A stretch of DNA of 35,110 nucleotides from Pedosphaera sp. (GTDB lineage Bacteria > Verrucomicrobiota > Verrucomicrobiia > Limisphaerales > UBA9464). Under the pieces are notes generated by a model that was not told the DNA's origin, did no database searches, and worked only from the letters and a program-made list of their open reading frames with translations. The DNA lies in assembly GCA_009695205.1 (NCBI GenBank), contig SIBK01000051.1, positions 1 through 35,110 on the forward strand, in the 5' to 3' direction. Made by a program: the position numbers and the translations under genes. Positions within the stretch are counted from its first letter, which is position 1. Every line of letters starts with the position of its first letter. Of the stretch, positions 27,561 through 33,620 are shown one piece after another.

Positions 27561-28414
27561 TTTCTCAAACGGTAGAACTTGCGAGTCTCGACCGGTGCGA
27601 GGATCCATGGACTGAAGGAACGCGGCACGTCTTGCCAGTCGCCGGTGATCTTGTCCGCGGATTGAAGCATGGCTTTATCGGTGGGGTCGACCCAGGAAAT
27701 GGCGACTCGGGTGCCATCCCAGGCCAGGTGGAGACTAGGTGGAGCCGCCGGGGCGGGTGTCAGGTGGAACTCCATCTGACCGCACCGGGGCGCGTGGCTG
27801 GTCGTCACGGCCTTCTGCCGAACTCGCCAATACTGGAATTCTTCGCTATTGGGATTGAGACGGAGTTCATACCAGCCCGCTGTATCGGTCCGGACGGAGC
27901 CGTCGCCATTGACTCCGCCGCCGGGCTTGGTCGTGTAGGCAAAGTCAACGGACCCGATCCAGTTGAACTTGTCGGTGGAATGCTCGATGGCCCAAGTGGC
28001 GCCGCGCGGGCCCCCGGGGTAGGTTGAATAAACCCGCACCCGGCCGAGGGCGGTGGGAGCACCAAAATCGATCTCCAAGCGCCCGGAGTTATCGTTGGGC
28101 CAAATCCAGCCGCCATCGGCGAGATTATTTGGGACGCCGTAAGGGATGGGTTCTTGGAAGGTCAGACCGGCGGGAGATGCAAAAAAGTTCAATGGCCCCG
28201 AAAGCCAGGTTGCGGCAACGGGGATCAGCGCCCCTTCATCGCCGCTGCGAACCGTGGACGGCTGCGCGAAAAGGAGTCCCAGCAACAGCAGCGAGCCGCT
28301 GATGGGAACGGTCGGGACGTTGAACCGCCCGCGACGGTCGCCGCGGCCAGGCAATTTGCCCGCCCCCATCGGCCCGCTCCGAAACCCAGAATTGGCGATT
28401 AATTGGTTACCCAT
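27557..28414 (-). CDS. Secreted single-module discoidin-like protein
   Basis: This 285-residue secreted protein has a hydrophobic signal segment (VPISGSLLLLGLLFAQP, ending near residue 52). It has one copy of the module that occurs five times in the protein at 11078-15328 (residues 64-218, bases 27761-28225; LSGPLNFFASPAGLTF, PYGVPNNLADGGWIWPNDNSG, GATWAIEHSTD, YWRVRQKAVTTSHAPRCGQMEF), and the same type of C-terminal beta domain ending FYRLRK. The first of two in-frame Mets is used (the second is at codon 16). Its stop overlaps the start of the CotH gene, so both are probably made together. It likely binds carbohydrate at the cell surface and may share a ligand with the five-module protein; this is inference from sequence likeness only. 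Confidence 0.85.
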   Translation of the reverse strand: MGNQLIANSGFRSGPMGAGKLPGRGDRRGRFNVPTVPISGSLLLLGLLFAQPSTVRSGDEGALIPVAATWLSGPLNFFASPAGLTFQEPIPYGVPNNLADGGWIWPNDNSGRLEIDFGAPTALGRVRVYSTYPGGPRGATWAIEHSTDKFNWIGSVDFAYTTKPGGGVNGDGSVRTDTAGWYELRLNPNSEEFQYWRVRQKAVTTSHAPRCGQMEFHLTPAPAAPPSLHLAWDGTRVAISWVDPTDKAMLQSADKITGDWQDVPRSFSPWILAPVETRKFYRLRK

Positions 28415-28519
28415 TTGACGATAGCGCCTGGGGCACGATCGCCCGTGGTAGACCGACCGGACAAAAACATGATCGATTAGCAGCTAGAATCGCCCGGCAC
28501 CGGAGGTAGGCTACTGTTC
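28415..28519. other. Upstream region of the discoidin-CotH gene pair
   Basis: About 105 bp precede the ATG at 28414 and probably hold the promoter of the discoidin-CotH pair. No recognisable promoter boxes or hairpins were seen. Confidence 0.3.
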
Positions 28520-28696
28520 TTAGCCAGAATCCTCGCTCTTCTGGATACAATTGGGAATCTCGAACTCTTCAACCGCCTCTTCCGCGAAGAACTGGGCAGT
28601 GTTGAAGTGGGCCGTCGCCGGCTCAACCGCCATCACCGCGCCAGTAATAGCAGAATTTGCTTTCAGGCTTCGCGGAAGAGACAGCGTCTTATCCGT
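28520..28696 (-). pseudogene. Open fragment of an unrecognised gene
   Basis: A minus-strand frame of 58 codons lies between a TAG (28697-28699) and a TAA (28520-28522). It reads DKTLSLPRSLKANSAITG, AVMAVEPATAHFNTAQFFAE and EAVEEFEIPNCIQKSEDSG in succession, an ordered and acidic composition that looks more like real protein than the other frames. The only ATG (inside VMAVEP) would leave 37 residues and has no ribosome-binding site. It may be the broken C-terminus of a gene cut by the neighbouring hairpin repeats and transposase remnant. No family was recognised. Confidence 0.3.
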
Positions 28697-28733
28697 CTAT
28701 ACAGTTGGAATGCGCGGGCACAGCGCTCGGACT

Positions 28734-28820
28734 GCGGCCTTCAGGCCGCTTCAAGGTGCGCCGGCCCTGGGACGTTCGATCACCAAACAGTGGTCGAGGT
28801 TGGAGCGGCATCAATGCCGC
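28734..28820. repeat. Pair of REP-like palindromes
   Basis: Two perfect palindromes with 2-nt loops lie 71 bp apart: GCGGCCT-TC-AGGCCGC at 28734-28749 and GCGGCAT-CA-ATGCCGC at 28805-28820. Both start with GCGGC and end with GCCGC, like members of a repetitive extragenic palindrome family. The stretch around the second, with GTGGTGGACCGCGGCATTG on the minus strand, looks like a recurrent intergenic repeat of this phylum, although copies elsewhere in the genome cannot be seen here. Confidence 0.55.
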
Positions 28821-28875
28821 GGTCCACCACCCGTTCATACGATAGAATCCTCCTGGAACTATTCTACAGATTAGA

Positions 28876-29291
28876 CACGGCTTAGAGCCTGTTTTAATTG
28901 CCAAAGCGGGGCGGAAACTCTTTTCGCCGACGGACAAATTGGAAGTTCGAGTCGACAGTTACACCCTCCAAACCGACGTGCATTTCCCCACCGATTTCAA
29001 TCTCCTTTGGGATGCCGGACGCAAGTGTTTGGATTATGTGGCGCAGTTCGAAAAGCGGGGCTTTCAAATTACCGGCTAGAGTAAATGGGGACATTGGCGC
29101 AAGCGCCTTAAGGCTGCGGAACGGACCAGCAGTCGAGCCAGTGCCAGCGGCGGTAAAAACAAAGAGGAACGAGTCCCAAAGCTGAGTCCGGAGTATTTGG
29201 AAATTGCCCGCGGGTTGGCCGAAAAAGTACAAAATACCCAGCTCGAGATTGCGGGCCAATGCACCCATCCGGCCGAATTGGCTCGGTTATT
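28876..29291 (+). pseudogene. Truncated DDE transposase remnant (IS1182/ISNCY-like)
   Basis: A plus-strand frame opens after a stop at 28843-28845. It carries VRVDSYTLQTDVHFPTDFN followed by LLWDAGRKCLDYV, the D...T...H.PTD..LLWD signature of IS1182/ISNCY-type transposases (family name from memory). The frame is interrupted by an amber TAG at 29077-29079, just after GFQITG, where the family usually has a Trp (GW...K); a single TGG-to-TAG change would explain it. The frame continues WGHWRKRLK...YLEIARGLAEKVQ to the 33-bp repeat at 29292, where similarity stops, so the C-terminal third with the last catalytic residue is missing. The 5' part is also unrecognisable. No inverted terminal repeats were found. 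The element is dead. Confidence 0.6.
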
Positions 29292-29818
29292 GATAGGACA
29301 TCGGTTGTTGACGCTCCGCGATTATAGGTTCGTGCCTGCTTGATCTCCGACTCAGAGAACGCAGTTTCTTCCACTTCACCCTGGTGGGATCGATACAAGG
29401 ACGGCAGGTAATTGCTCGCGTGCTCATTCTGCCCCAAGGAGCCGGGGTACCATAGGAATCCCGGATCGCAGTTGACCGCGTTGTCCTTGACGAGCCAGAG
29501 GGCGTGAAGAAGTCCTCTGCAGTACAACCCAAGAAACAGAATGAGACTCTGTTCCATGGCGAAGGGCTTCTCCCGAACTAATTGCGCAAGCTCTTGGGGA
29601 AGTTTCCAATAGATTGCCTGATGGTTGTCGATTAGTGCCCGATATTCGAGAGACCCGATCGATGCGGAGAGCGATGGCGGAACAAGCTTCTGAATCACAT
29701 CTCGATCATTGGTCACGTAGAGGTCCATGTTATCGACGAATTGAATGCCCCGCCCCAAAGGTCCTCCGAGCGTGATATGACGCAGCCCCGAAATCAGCGT
29801 AACTTCATTGCTCTTCAT
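29108..29818 (-). CDS. Hypothetical protein, 3'-truncated and fused through repeat 1
   Basis: The open frame encodes 236 residues, but only the first 163 or so (to about 29330) are likely to be native. From there the frame runs through the junction repeat (NRGASTTDVLSI) and into antisense of the transposase remnant, giving an artificial tail. The native part starts MKSNEVTLISGLRHITLGG, has YRALIDNHQAIYWKLPQELAQL and ends SESEIKQARTY. It contains a moderately hydrophobic segment (LILFLGLYCRGLLHALWLV). It has no signal peptide. I do not recognise the family. The ATG at 29818 is the only reasonable start. It lies 144 bp after the small cysteine/histidine protein gene on the same strand. Confidence 0.55.
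   Translation of the reverse strand: MKSNEVTLISGLRHITLGGPLGRGIQFVDNMDLYVTNDRDVIQKLVPPSLSASIGSLEYRALIDNHQAIYWKLPQELAQLVREKPFAMEQSLILFLGLYCRGLLHALWLVKDNAVNCDPGFLWYPGSLGQNEHASNYLPSLYRSHQGEVEETAFSESEIKQARTYNRGASTTDVLSITEPIRPDGCIGPQSRAGYFVLFRPTRGQFPNTPDSALGLVPLCFYRRWHWLDCWSVPQP
29292..29324 (+). repeat. Junction repeat copy 1 (33 bp)
   Basis: It consists of GATAGGACATCGGTT, a 2-nt spacer GT, and TGACGCTCCGCGATTA. It joins the transposase remnant (truncated on its left) to a minus-strand hypothetical gene truncated at its 3' end. On the minus strand the repeat is read in frame as NRGASTTDVLSI. Confidence 0.85.
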
Positions 29819-29962
29819 AATAGGACCATGGGACTGCCAACATTCAGGTTGTCACCGTCTATCGTATCGGAGCCAATGATGCACGGCAATTTCCCACCGA
29901 CCCGCTTCCTCGACGACAACGTGCTTCGCCAAGAGCGGGGGACGACGCGCAGTGGGTGCCGT

Positions 29963-30208
29963 TCAATCTGTAGTCGGTGCTGCCTTGCGCCAATCCACCA
30001 CCTGCAGCCCCAGTCCTGTCTCTCGGGCAATGACCTCACCAGCATGCAGGTCACACATCTCGATCTGCCGCATGAATCGGCCACCGCGATCTGACTTACG
30101 GAGGATGATCGTCGCGACTGCTGAGCCCCGGCGCTCACGACAGGATGCACGGTATCCACAGTGCAGGATTGTGAGTTGAGCGGCTCCCGTATCAGAATCG
30201 ATGGACAC
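29963..30208 (-). CDS. Small Cys/His protein, possible zinc binder
   Basis: This 81-residue cytoplasmic protein starts with GTG at 30208. A Shine-Dalgarno GGAG about 7 nt upstream, overlapping the preceding gene's end, supports that start. Cys17, Cys23, Cys52 and His55 (HCGYRASC ... EMCDLHAGEV) could bind one zinc ion, as in other short bacterial proteins of the C...C...CxxH type. The preceding DUF1330 gene ends 8 nt upstream, so the two are co-transcribed. No named family was recognised. It could be a regulator or simply a structural zinc protein. Confidence 0.55.
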   Translation of the reverse strand: MSIDSDTGAAQLTILHCGYRASCRERRGSAVATIILRKSDRGGRFMRQIEMCDLHAGEVIARETGLGLQVVDWRKAAPTTD

Positions 30209-30216
30209 CGGCTCTC

Positions 30217-30645
30217 CTACATGCTGACGTTCGTTGGTAGTGCCGTCTCGACCGTGAGCAAGAGCCGGGAGTCTGCCAACGCTGCTGTCCGGTGCACTGC
30301 CCCTGCTTGGTAGTCGGGTCTGGACACCATCTCAACGAACGCCTGACGGGACGGATACTGCACCAATAGCGCGTCGTCCCACGTTTCGTCTGGCGGTGCG
30401 ATCAGCGCGGTTTTCACGCTCCCCATCCACAAGACCTTGCCGCCAACTTCTTCCACCTTGGTGACAGCGACGGCGGCGTATCGTTGGTATGCCTCACGGC
30501 CAGTGCACGGTGTGGCTTCACTTCCAACCGGGTACTGCGCACAGTCCCGGTAACGCAGCAAGTTGATCATTACGAGCGCGCCGGGTTCCGCGATGTCTTG
30601 CACGAGTTGTTGGAACTGTTCGGCAGTGGGTTCAATCGATGCCAT
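30217..30645 (-). CDS. DUF1330 family protein
   Basis: This 142-residue cytoplasmic protein has the ferredoxin-like DUF1330 pattern. It reads MASIEPTAEQFQQL..., then PGALVMINLLRYRD, AYQRYAAVAVTKVEEVGGKVLWMG, WDDALLVQYPSRQAFVEMVSRPDYQAGAVHRTAALADSRLL; each piece is family-typical. The ATG at 30645 is chosen because AAGGAG lies 7 nt upstream; the open frame extends 7 codons further to 30666 without such a site. Members are structurally related to dimeric alpha-beta barrel proteins and have no settled function. It is the first complete gene of the block between junction repeats 1 and 2 and precedes the small Cys/His gene. Confidence 0.85.
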   Translation of the reverse strand: MASIEPTAEQFQQLVQDIAEPGALVMINLLRYRDCAQYPVGSEATPCTGREAYQRYAAVAVTKVEEVGGKVLWMGSVKTALIAPPDETWDDALLVQYPSRQAFVEMVSRPDYQAGAVHRTAALADSRLLLTVETALPTNVSM

Positions 30646-30674
30646 ATAGATCTCCTTGAAAGTCATGCGGTGAT

Positions 30675-30872
30675 TTAGTGCCCGTTGCTGGCCAGGTTGA
30701 GGATCACCGCACCAGTGATCACCAACAGCATGCCGCCGACCTTCATGACGATTGATAGGACATCGGTTTTTGACGCTCCGCGATTAATCTGCAACCTTTG
30801 TGCCAGAAGGGAAAGTGGCGTGATCAAAGCAGAATTGATCAGAACGACGGCCCAATTCAAACGCGCGAGCAT
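30675..30872 (-). pseudogene. Chimeric open frame ending in an SMR-like last helix
   Basis: A 65-codon frame is made of two unrelated parts joined through junction repeat 2, which it reads as NRGASKTDVLSI. The part after the repeat, VMKVGGMLLVITGAVILNLASNGH, resembles the fourth transmembrane helix and C-terminus of small multidrug resistance (EmrE/Qac-type) transporters. The part before it (VVLINSALITPLSLLAQRL) comes from something else and was not identified. The SMR gene is thus cut at its 5' side by the repeat. The fused product is unlikely to be functional. The SMR label rests on one short hydrophobic segment. Confidence 0.45.
30754..30786 (+). repeat. Junction repeat copy 2 (33 bp)
   Basis: GATAGGACATCGGTT, TT, then TGACGCTCCGCGATTA. 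It differs from copy 1 by one base in the spacer. It separates an SMR-like gene fragment (left) from about 290 bp without a recognisable gene (right). Confidence 0.85.
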
Positions 30873-31076
30873 TCAAACGCGGGCTATTCAAAGCAGCTAT
30901 TAAAACTTTTGAATGGGGTTTTGAATAGAACCGCAATGGAGCGCGGACGCCGGATGCGTTCAGCTTTCAGTTTCGGATGTTGGAAACTTCGCTCATGCAT
31001 TCTCCGCTCCGAACCGCTTTTCTCATCCGAAAGCCAAAGCGGTGTCGAGCCGCCGCACTCCGCAAGACCCATCGCC
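30787..31076. other. Non-coding stretch with iterated ATTCAAA words
   Basis: No gene is seen in 290 bp. At 30855-30926, ATTCAAACGCG occurs twice (30855, 30871) and ATTCAAAGC once (30886), spaced 15-16 bp. The inverted word TTTTGAAT follows twice (30907, 30919). This resembles an iteron or operator cluster. It lies downstream of the serine hydrolase gene and inside a repeat-bounded block, so it may be a fragment of a foreign control region. Confidence 0.4.
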
Positions 31077-32336
31077 TCAATCTACCAGCGACTGATAAAA
31101 CAGCGTGTAAAACTTCGCGAAGATGCCGTGTTGGTTATAGGGCAAATGTTGAGTGAGCAGCAAGACTGCGGTTTTTTCTTTTGGGTCGATTCGAAACGTG
31201 GTCGTCGCCGCGCCGTCGCAGCCGAACACGCCGACCGATCCGAGCGTGTTGGCTTTGGCGAGGTCGATGCGCACCGAACCTCCGAGACCGAAGCCTTCGG
31301 CGCCATTCTCGCCAAGCGTCGGCTTTTCCAAGAAGGTGAGATGATTGGCCGTCATCAGTTCGACAGTTTTGCGACCAAGAATTTGATGACCGTCGAGCTT
31401 CCCGCCATTGAGCAACATCTGCGCAAAACGCAAGTAGTCGCCCGCCGTTGAAAACAGTCCGCCGCCACCGCTGGCGAATCCCCTGCCTTTCTCAGAATAG
31501 GTCCCATAAGGAGGTTTGGCCGCGGCGCGGAGCTTGCCATCCGGGCCGTTCTCGTAAAGCTTGGCCAGTCGCGGCATTTTTTCCGGCAGCACATCGAAGC
31601 CAGTATCCTTCATGCCGAGTGGGCCGAAAATCCGGTCTTGCATGTAATCTTCGAGCGGTTTGCCAGACACCACTTCGACCAGCGCGCCGAGCACGTCGGT
31701 ATTGACGCCGTAGTAGAACGCCGTACCTGGCTCTTGAACCAACGGCAGCTTGGACAAACGCTCGACGAATTCCTTCAGCGAGGACGACTCCAGGATGTCC
31801 GCCTTCTGAAAAAGCGTCTTCACCGGCTCACTCGCTGTAAAGTCGTAGGCGAAGCCGGCTGTGTGCGTGAGCAGGTGTTTAATCGTGATGGGCCGCTTCG
31901 CGTCCACCAGCGTGGCATTCTCTGCCGTCCCGCCGGTGCATACTTTGAGGTTCGTCAGTTGCGGGAGGAAGCGGCTGACGGGATCGTCGAGACTGAAGCG
32001 TCCTTCCTCAAAAAGCTGCAACACCGCCACGCTCGTGATTACTTTGGACATCGAATAGATGCGGACGATGGTGTCTTTCTCCATCGGGGCGCGTGCTTCG
32101 AGGTCGCGGTAGCCGTAGGTCTTGAAGTCAACGATGCGTCCGTCGCGGGCAATGATGGTAATGGCGCCCGCGTGTTTGCCTTCGTCGATGTAGCCTTGAA
32201 CCATCGCCTGCAGCTTGCCGAGGCGTTCGGGTGAAAAGCCCAGCTCGTCGGGCTGTGCATGTGGGAGTTGGGCTAAGAGCGGATTGGCAACCAGAAGAAG
32301 GCCACAAATGACCGCGCGAGAAAACGTGCGTTTCAT
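31077..32336 (-). CDS. Class C beta-lactamase-family serine hydrolase, exported
   Basis: This complete 419-residue protein has a signal peptide (MKRTFSRAVICGLLLVANPLLAQ). The catalytic SxxK is Ser95-Met-Ser-Lys98. The second motif is Tyr209-Gly-Val, in place of the lactamase YxN and as often seen in family VIII carboxylesterases and related hydrolases. ITIKHLLTHTAGFAYDF and GGGGLFSTAGDYLRFAQMLL are family-typical. It may be an esterase or peptidase rather than an antibiotic resistance enzyme. The start codon lies 8 bp from junction repeat 3, so its original promoter and ribosome-binding site appear to be gone and only the coding part was retained. Confidence 0.9.
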   Translation of the reverse strand: MKRTFSRAVICGLLLVANPLLAQLPHAQPDELGFSPERLGKLQAMVQGYIDEGKHAGAITIIARDGRIVDFKTYGYRDLEARAPMEKDTIVRIYSMSKVITSVAVLQLFEEGRFSLDDPVSRFLPQLTNLKVCTGGTAENATLVDAKRPITIKHLLTHTAGFAYDFTASEPVKTLFQKADILESSSLKEFVERLSKLPLVQEPGTAFYYGVNTDVLGALVEVVSGKPLEDYMQDRIFGPLGMKDTGFDVLPEKMPRLAKLYENGPDGKLRAAAKPPYGTYSEKGRGFASGGGGLFSTAGDYLRFAQMLLNGGKLDGHQILGRKTVELMTANHLTFLEKPTLGENGAEGFGLGGSVRIDLAKANTLGSVGVFGCDGAATTTFRIDPKEKTAVLLLTQHLPYNQHGIFAKFYTLFYQSLVD

Positions 32337-32344
32337 AACTTATA

Positions 32345-32378
32345 GATAGGACATCGGTTTATTGACGCTCCGCGATTA
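32345..32378 (+). repeat. Junction repeat copy 3 (34 bp)
   Basis: GATAGGACATCGGTT, TAT, then TGACGCTCCGCGATTA. Left of it, 8 bp away, is the ATG of a complete serine hydrolase. Right of it is a ParB-like gene whose last codons (LIAERQ) and TAA stop are made by the repeat itself. Confidence 0.85.
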
Positions 32379-32832
32379 GAATGCGCTTGAACTTCAAGAC
32401 GTGGCCGACGGTCAGGCTGTGCCGATCTTTGATTTCTTCGGGCGACATTCCAGCGTCCAGCAGCGGCTTGACCAGTCGCGCCTTTTGCGCCCACGGCAGC
32501 GCCACGCGGTTGAGGTTCTCCGAAAGAAACCGCCCGACGGCATCAATCTCTTTCCGCTCAACGATGAACGCCTTGAACTTCACGCCAAGCGCCTTCGCAC
32601 GCAACAAGCGACCCCCGCCCACGACCAGCGCAAAATCGTAAAGCCCGCCGTCCGGTCGTCGCCGCTCCTCGCGCGGCAAATGACGAATGTCCCGGACCTC
32701 GCCCGGCTCGATTTGCCCGCGGCGCCGCGTGTCCTCTACGGATCGCGCAAACTCCTCCGCGTTGCGCTCGCGATGGACGAAAACCTTTACGCGGTCCGGG
32801 TCGATTTCGTGGATTTGCTGGGCGGTCTTCAT
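32359..32832 (-). CDS. ParB/RepB-like DNA-binding protein, 3'-truncated
   Basis: This 157-residue frame has an N-terminal ParB-type nuclease/CTPase-like domain (GGGRLLRAKALG is the family's second box; IHEIDPDRVKVFVHRERN at the start). Next is an HTH-like part, SENLNRVALPWAQKARLVKPLLDAG and MSPEEIKDRHSLTVGHVLKFKRIL. Typical family members continue well past this point. Here the last six residues LIAERQ and the stop codon come from junction repeat 3, so the gene is cut. The ATG at 32832 overlaps the stop of the superinfection-immunity-like gene (ATGA). Such proteins belong to plasmids, phages or chromosome partition modules, which fits mobile DNA. Confidence 0.75.
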   Translation of the reverse strand: MKTAQQIHEIDPDRVKVFVHRERNAEEFARSVEDTRRRGQIEPGEVRDIRHLPREERRRPDGGLYDFALVVGGGRLLRAKALGVKFKAFIVERKEIDAVGRFLSENLNRVALPWAQKARLVKPLLDAGMSPEEIKDRHSLTVGHVLKFKRILIAERQ

Positions 32833-33038
32833 GCGTCTTTTTGAGATTCGACATCCTTCGTCAGCGCCCAAACCAGCGCGATCACCCATCCAACGAACGT
32901 CCAGCCGAGAAGAAAATTGAGCGCCAGAATCGCCGTCGAGTTGCGCTTCTTGATCCCGATAATGGCTGGAGCAAAATAGATCGTTGCGCCGAACAAGAAC
33001 AGGAGCAGGAAGTCGATGAAGTTGGCTCCGGTGCTCAC
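32829..33038 (-). CDS. Superinfection-immunity-like small membrane protein
   Basis: This 69-residue protein has two hydrophobic helices (about 7-30 and 38-59). The second, LALNFLLGWTFVGWVIALVWAL, matches the Imm_superinfect family (named for phage T4 Imm; found widely in bacteria and mostly uncharacterised). A charged tail, TKDVESQKDA, follows. It starts with GTG at 33038 with only a weak ribosome-binding site (GCGGAAG). Its stop overlaps the ParB-like start, so the two form an operon. Superinfection immunity is a family name here, not a demonstrated role. Confidence 0.75.
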   Translation of the reverse strand: MSTGANFIDFLLLFLFGATIYFAPAIIGIKKRNSTAILALNFLLGWTFVGWVIALVWALTKDVESQKDA

Positions 33039-33112
33039 TGCTTCCGCGAGAAGGAATGTTTTAATTTTGGAACTCGTTGGAACTTTTCGGCTGGGAATGC
33101 TGATATTTACAA

Positions 33113-33137
33113 TGCCGGCGGAGGGGATCGAACCCTT
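33113..33137 (-). tRNA. tRNA-Leu-like 3' end fragment
   Basis: On the minus strand, AAGGG-TTCGATC-CCCTC gives a T-arm (4 of 5 pairs). CGCCGGC (acceptor 3' strand) and A73 follow, but TTG stands where CCA would be. This is the end expected of a Leu tRNA with a GCCGGCG acceptor. Nothing upstream resembles the rest of a tRNA; the junction repeat 4 sequence lies 6 bp away. It is a fragment, not a functional gene, and of the kind left by integration into tRNA 3' ends. Confidence 0.6.
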
Positions 33138-33142
33138 AAAAT

Positions 33143-33176
33143 GATAAGTATTCGGTTTTTTGACGCTCCGCGATTA
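33143..33176 (+). repeat. Junction repeat copy 4 (34 bp, diverged left half)
   Basis: The left half reads GATAAGTATTCGGTT (4 differences from copies 1-3), then TTT and the invariant TGACGCTCCGCGATTA. It separates the tRNA-Leu-like fragment (left) from a 440 bp stretch with no gene (right). Confidence 0.8.
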
Positions 33177-33348
33177 AAGGTTCCTCGGGACGCCACTCCG
33201 ACCGGCTCGGCGGACGCGTCCGGGCGGGTGGCATGGAAAAACGCTATGTCGCCGCTATCGACACGTCAACCAGACATGTCGATAAAATTGAAATTATTGA
33301 ACACAACAACTAAACCGGTCGAAATCGGCGACAGGGATCGGGGCTGAT

Positions 33349-33387
33349 CCGGGCAATGTCCTAGGACGCTCGCAGGACAGTGCCCGG
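33349..33387. repeat. Strong 14-bp hairpin
   Basis: CCGGGCAATGTCCT (33349-33362) and AGGACAGTGCCCGG (33374-33387) pair over 14 bp with one mismatch, enclosing an 11-nt loop. On the minus strand it lies downstream of the serine hydrolase and tRNA-Gly-like fragment, so it could stop transcription, but no T-run follows on that strand. It could equally be a recombination or regulatory site. Confidence 0.6.
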
Positions 33388-33416
33388 AAAAACTGCGAAT
33401 TTGCTGAGGAGAAGAG

Positions 33417-33444
33417 TGGAGCGGGTGAAGGGAATCGAACCATT
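33417..33444 (-). tRNA. tRNA-Gly-like 3' end fragment with encoded CCA
   Basis: On the minus strand, AATGG-TTCGATT-CCCTT (T-arm, one mismatch) is followed by CACCCGC, T73 and CCA, the usual 3' end of a Gly tRNA with a GCGGGTG acceptor. No matching GCGGGTG 5' acceptor strand, D-arm or anticodon arm is found upstream. A loop-like CTCATAA just upstream does not form a proper stem. It is therefore a 3' fragment and not a whole tRNA gene. Confidence 0.6.
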
Positions 33445-33620
33445 GTTTATGAGCCAAGTGCCGTCTGAATTCGCTCTTAGAGCTCGGCGGCGGGCAAGGG
33501 CCTGCCGTACTCCCATCCCCAAAGGGTCTTGACGTCCACGCCCAAGACACGGGTGACCTCACCGTGTATCAACAGTGTCGAGAAGCGTGCCGATCGCGGC
33601 CCTCATACACAGGGTTGGTT

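Larger units (their letters stand above)
33177..33620. other. Gene-poor stretch between repeat 4 and the second serine hydrolase
   Basis: No convincing protein gene is seen in 440 bp. A 26-codon open frame (MEKRYVAAIDTSTRHVDK..., 33234 onward, plus strand) is too short and weak to call. The stretch holds a strong hairpin (33349-33387) and a tRNA-Gly-like 3' end (33417-33444). Confidence 0.4.

Noticed and set aside
28551..28885. Plus-strand open frames of about 100 codons over the palindromes
   Set aside because: They run through REP-like hairpins, have no ribosome-binding site and resemble no protein family.
33417..33500. Complete tRNA-Gly or tRNA-Met gene
   Set aside because: The 3' end is good, but there is no 5' GCGGGTG strand, no D-arm, and the CTCATAA loop has no stable anticodon stem.
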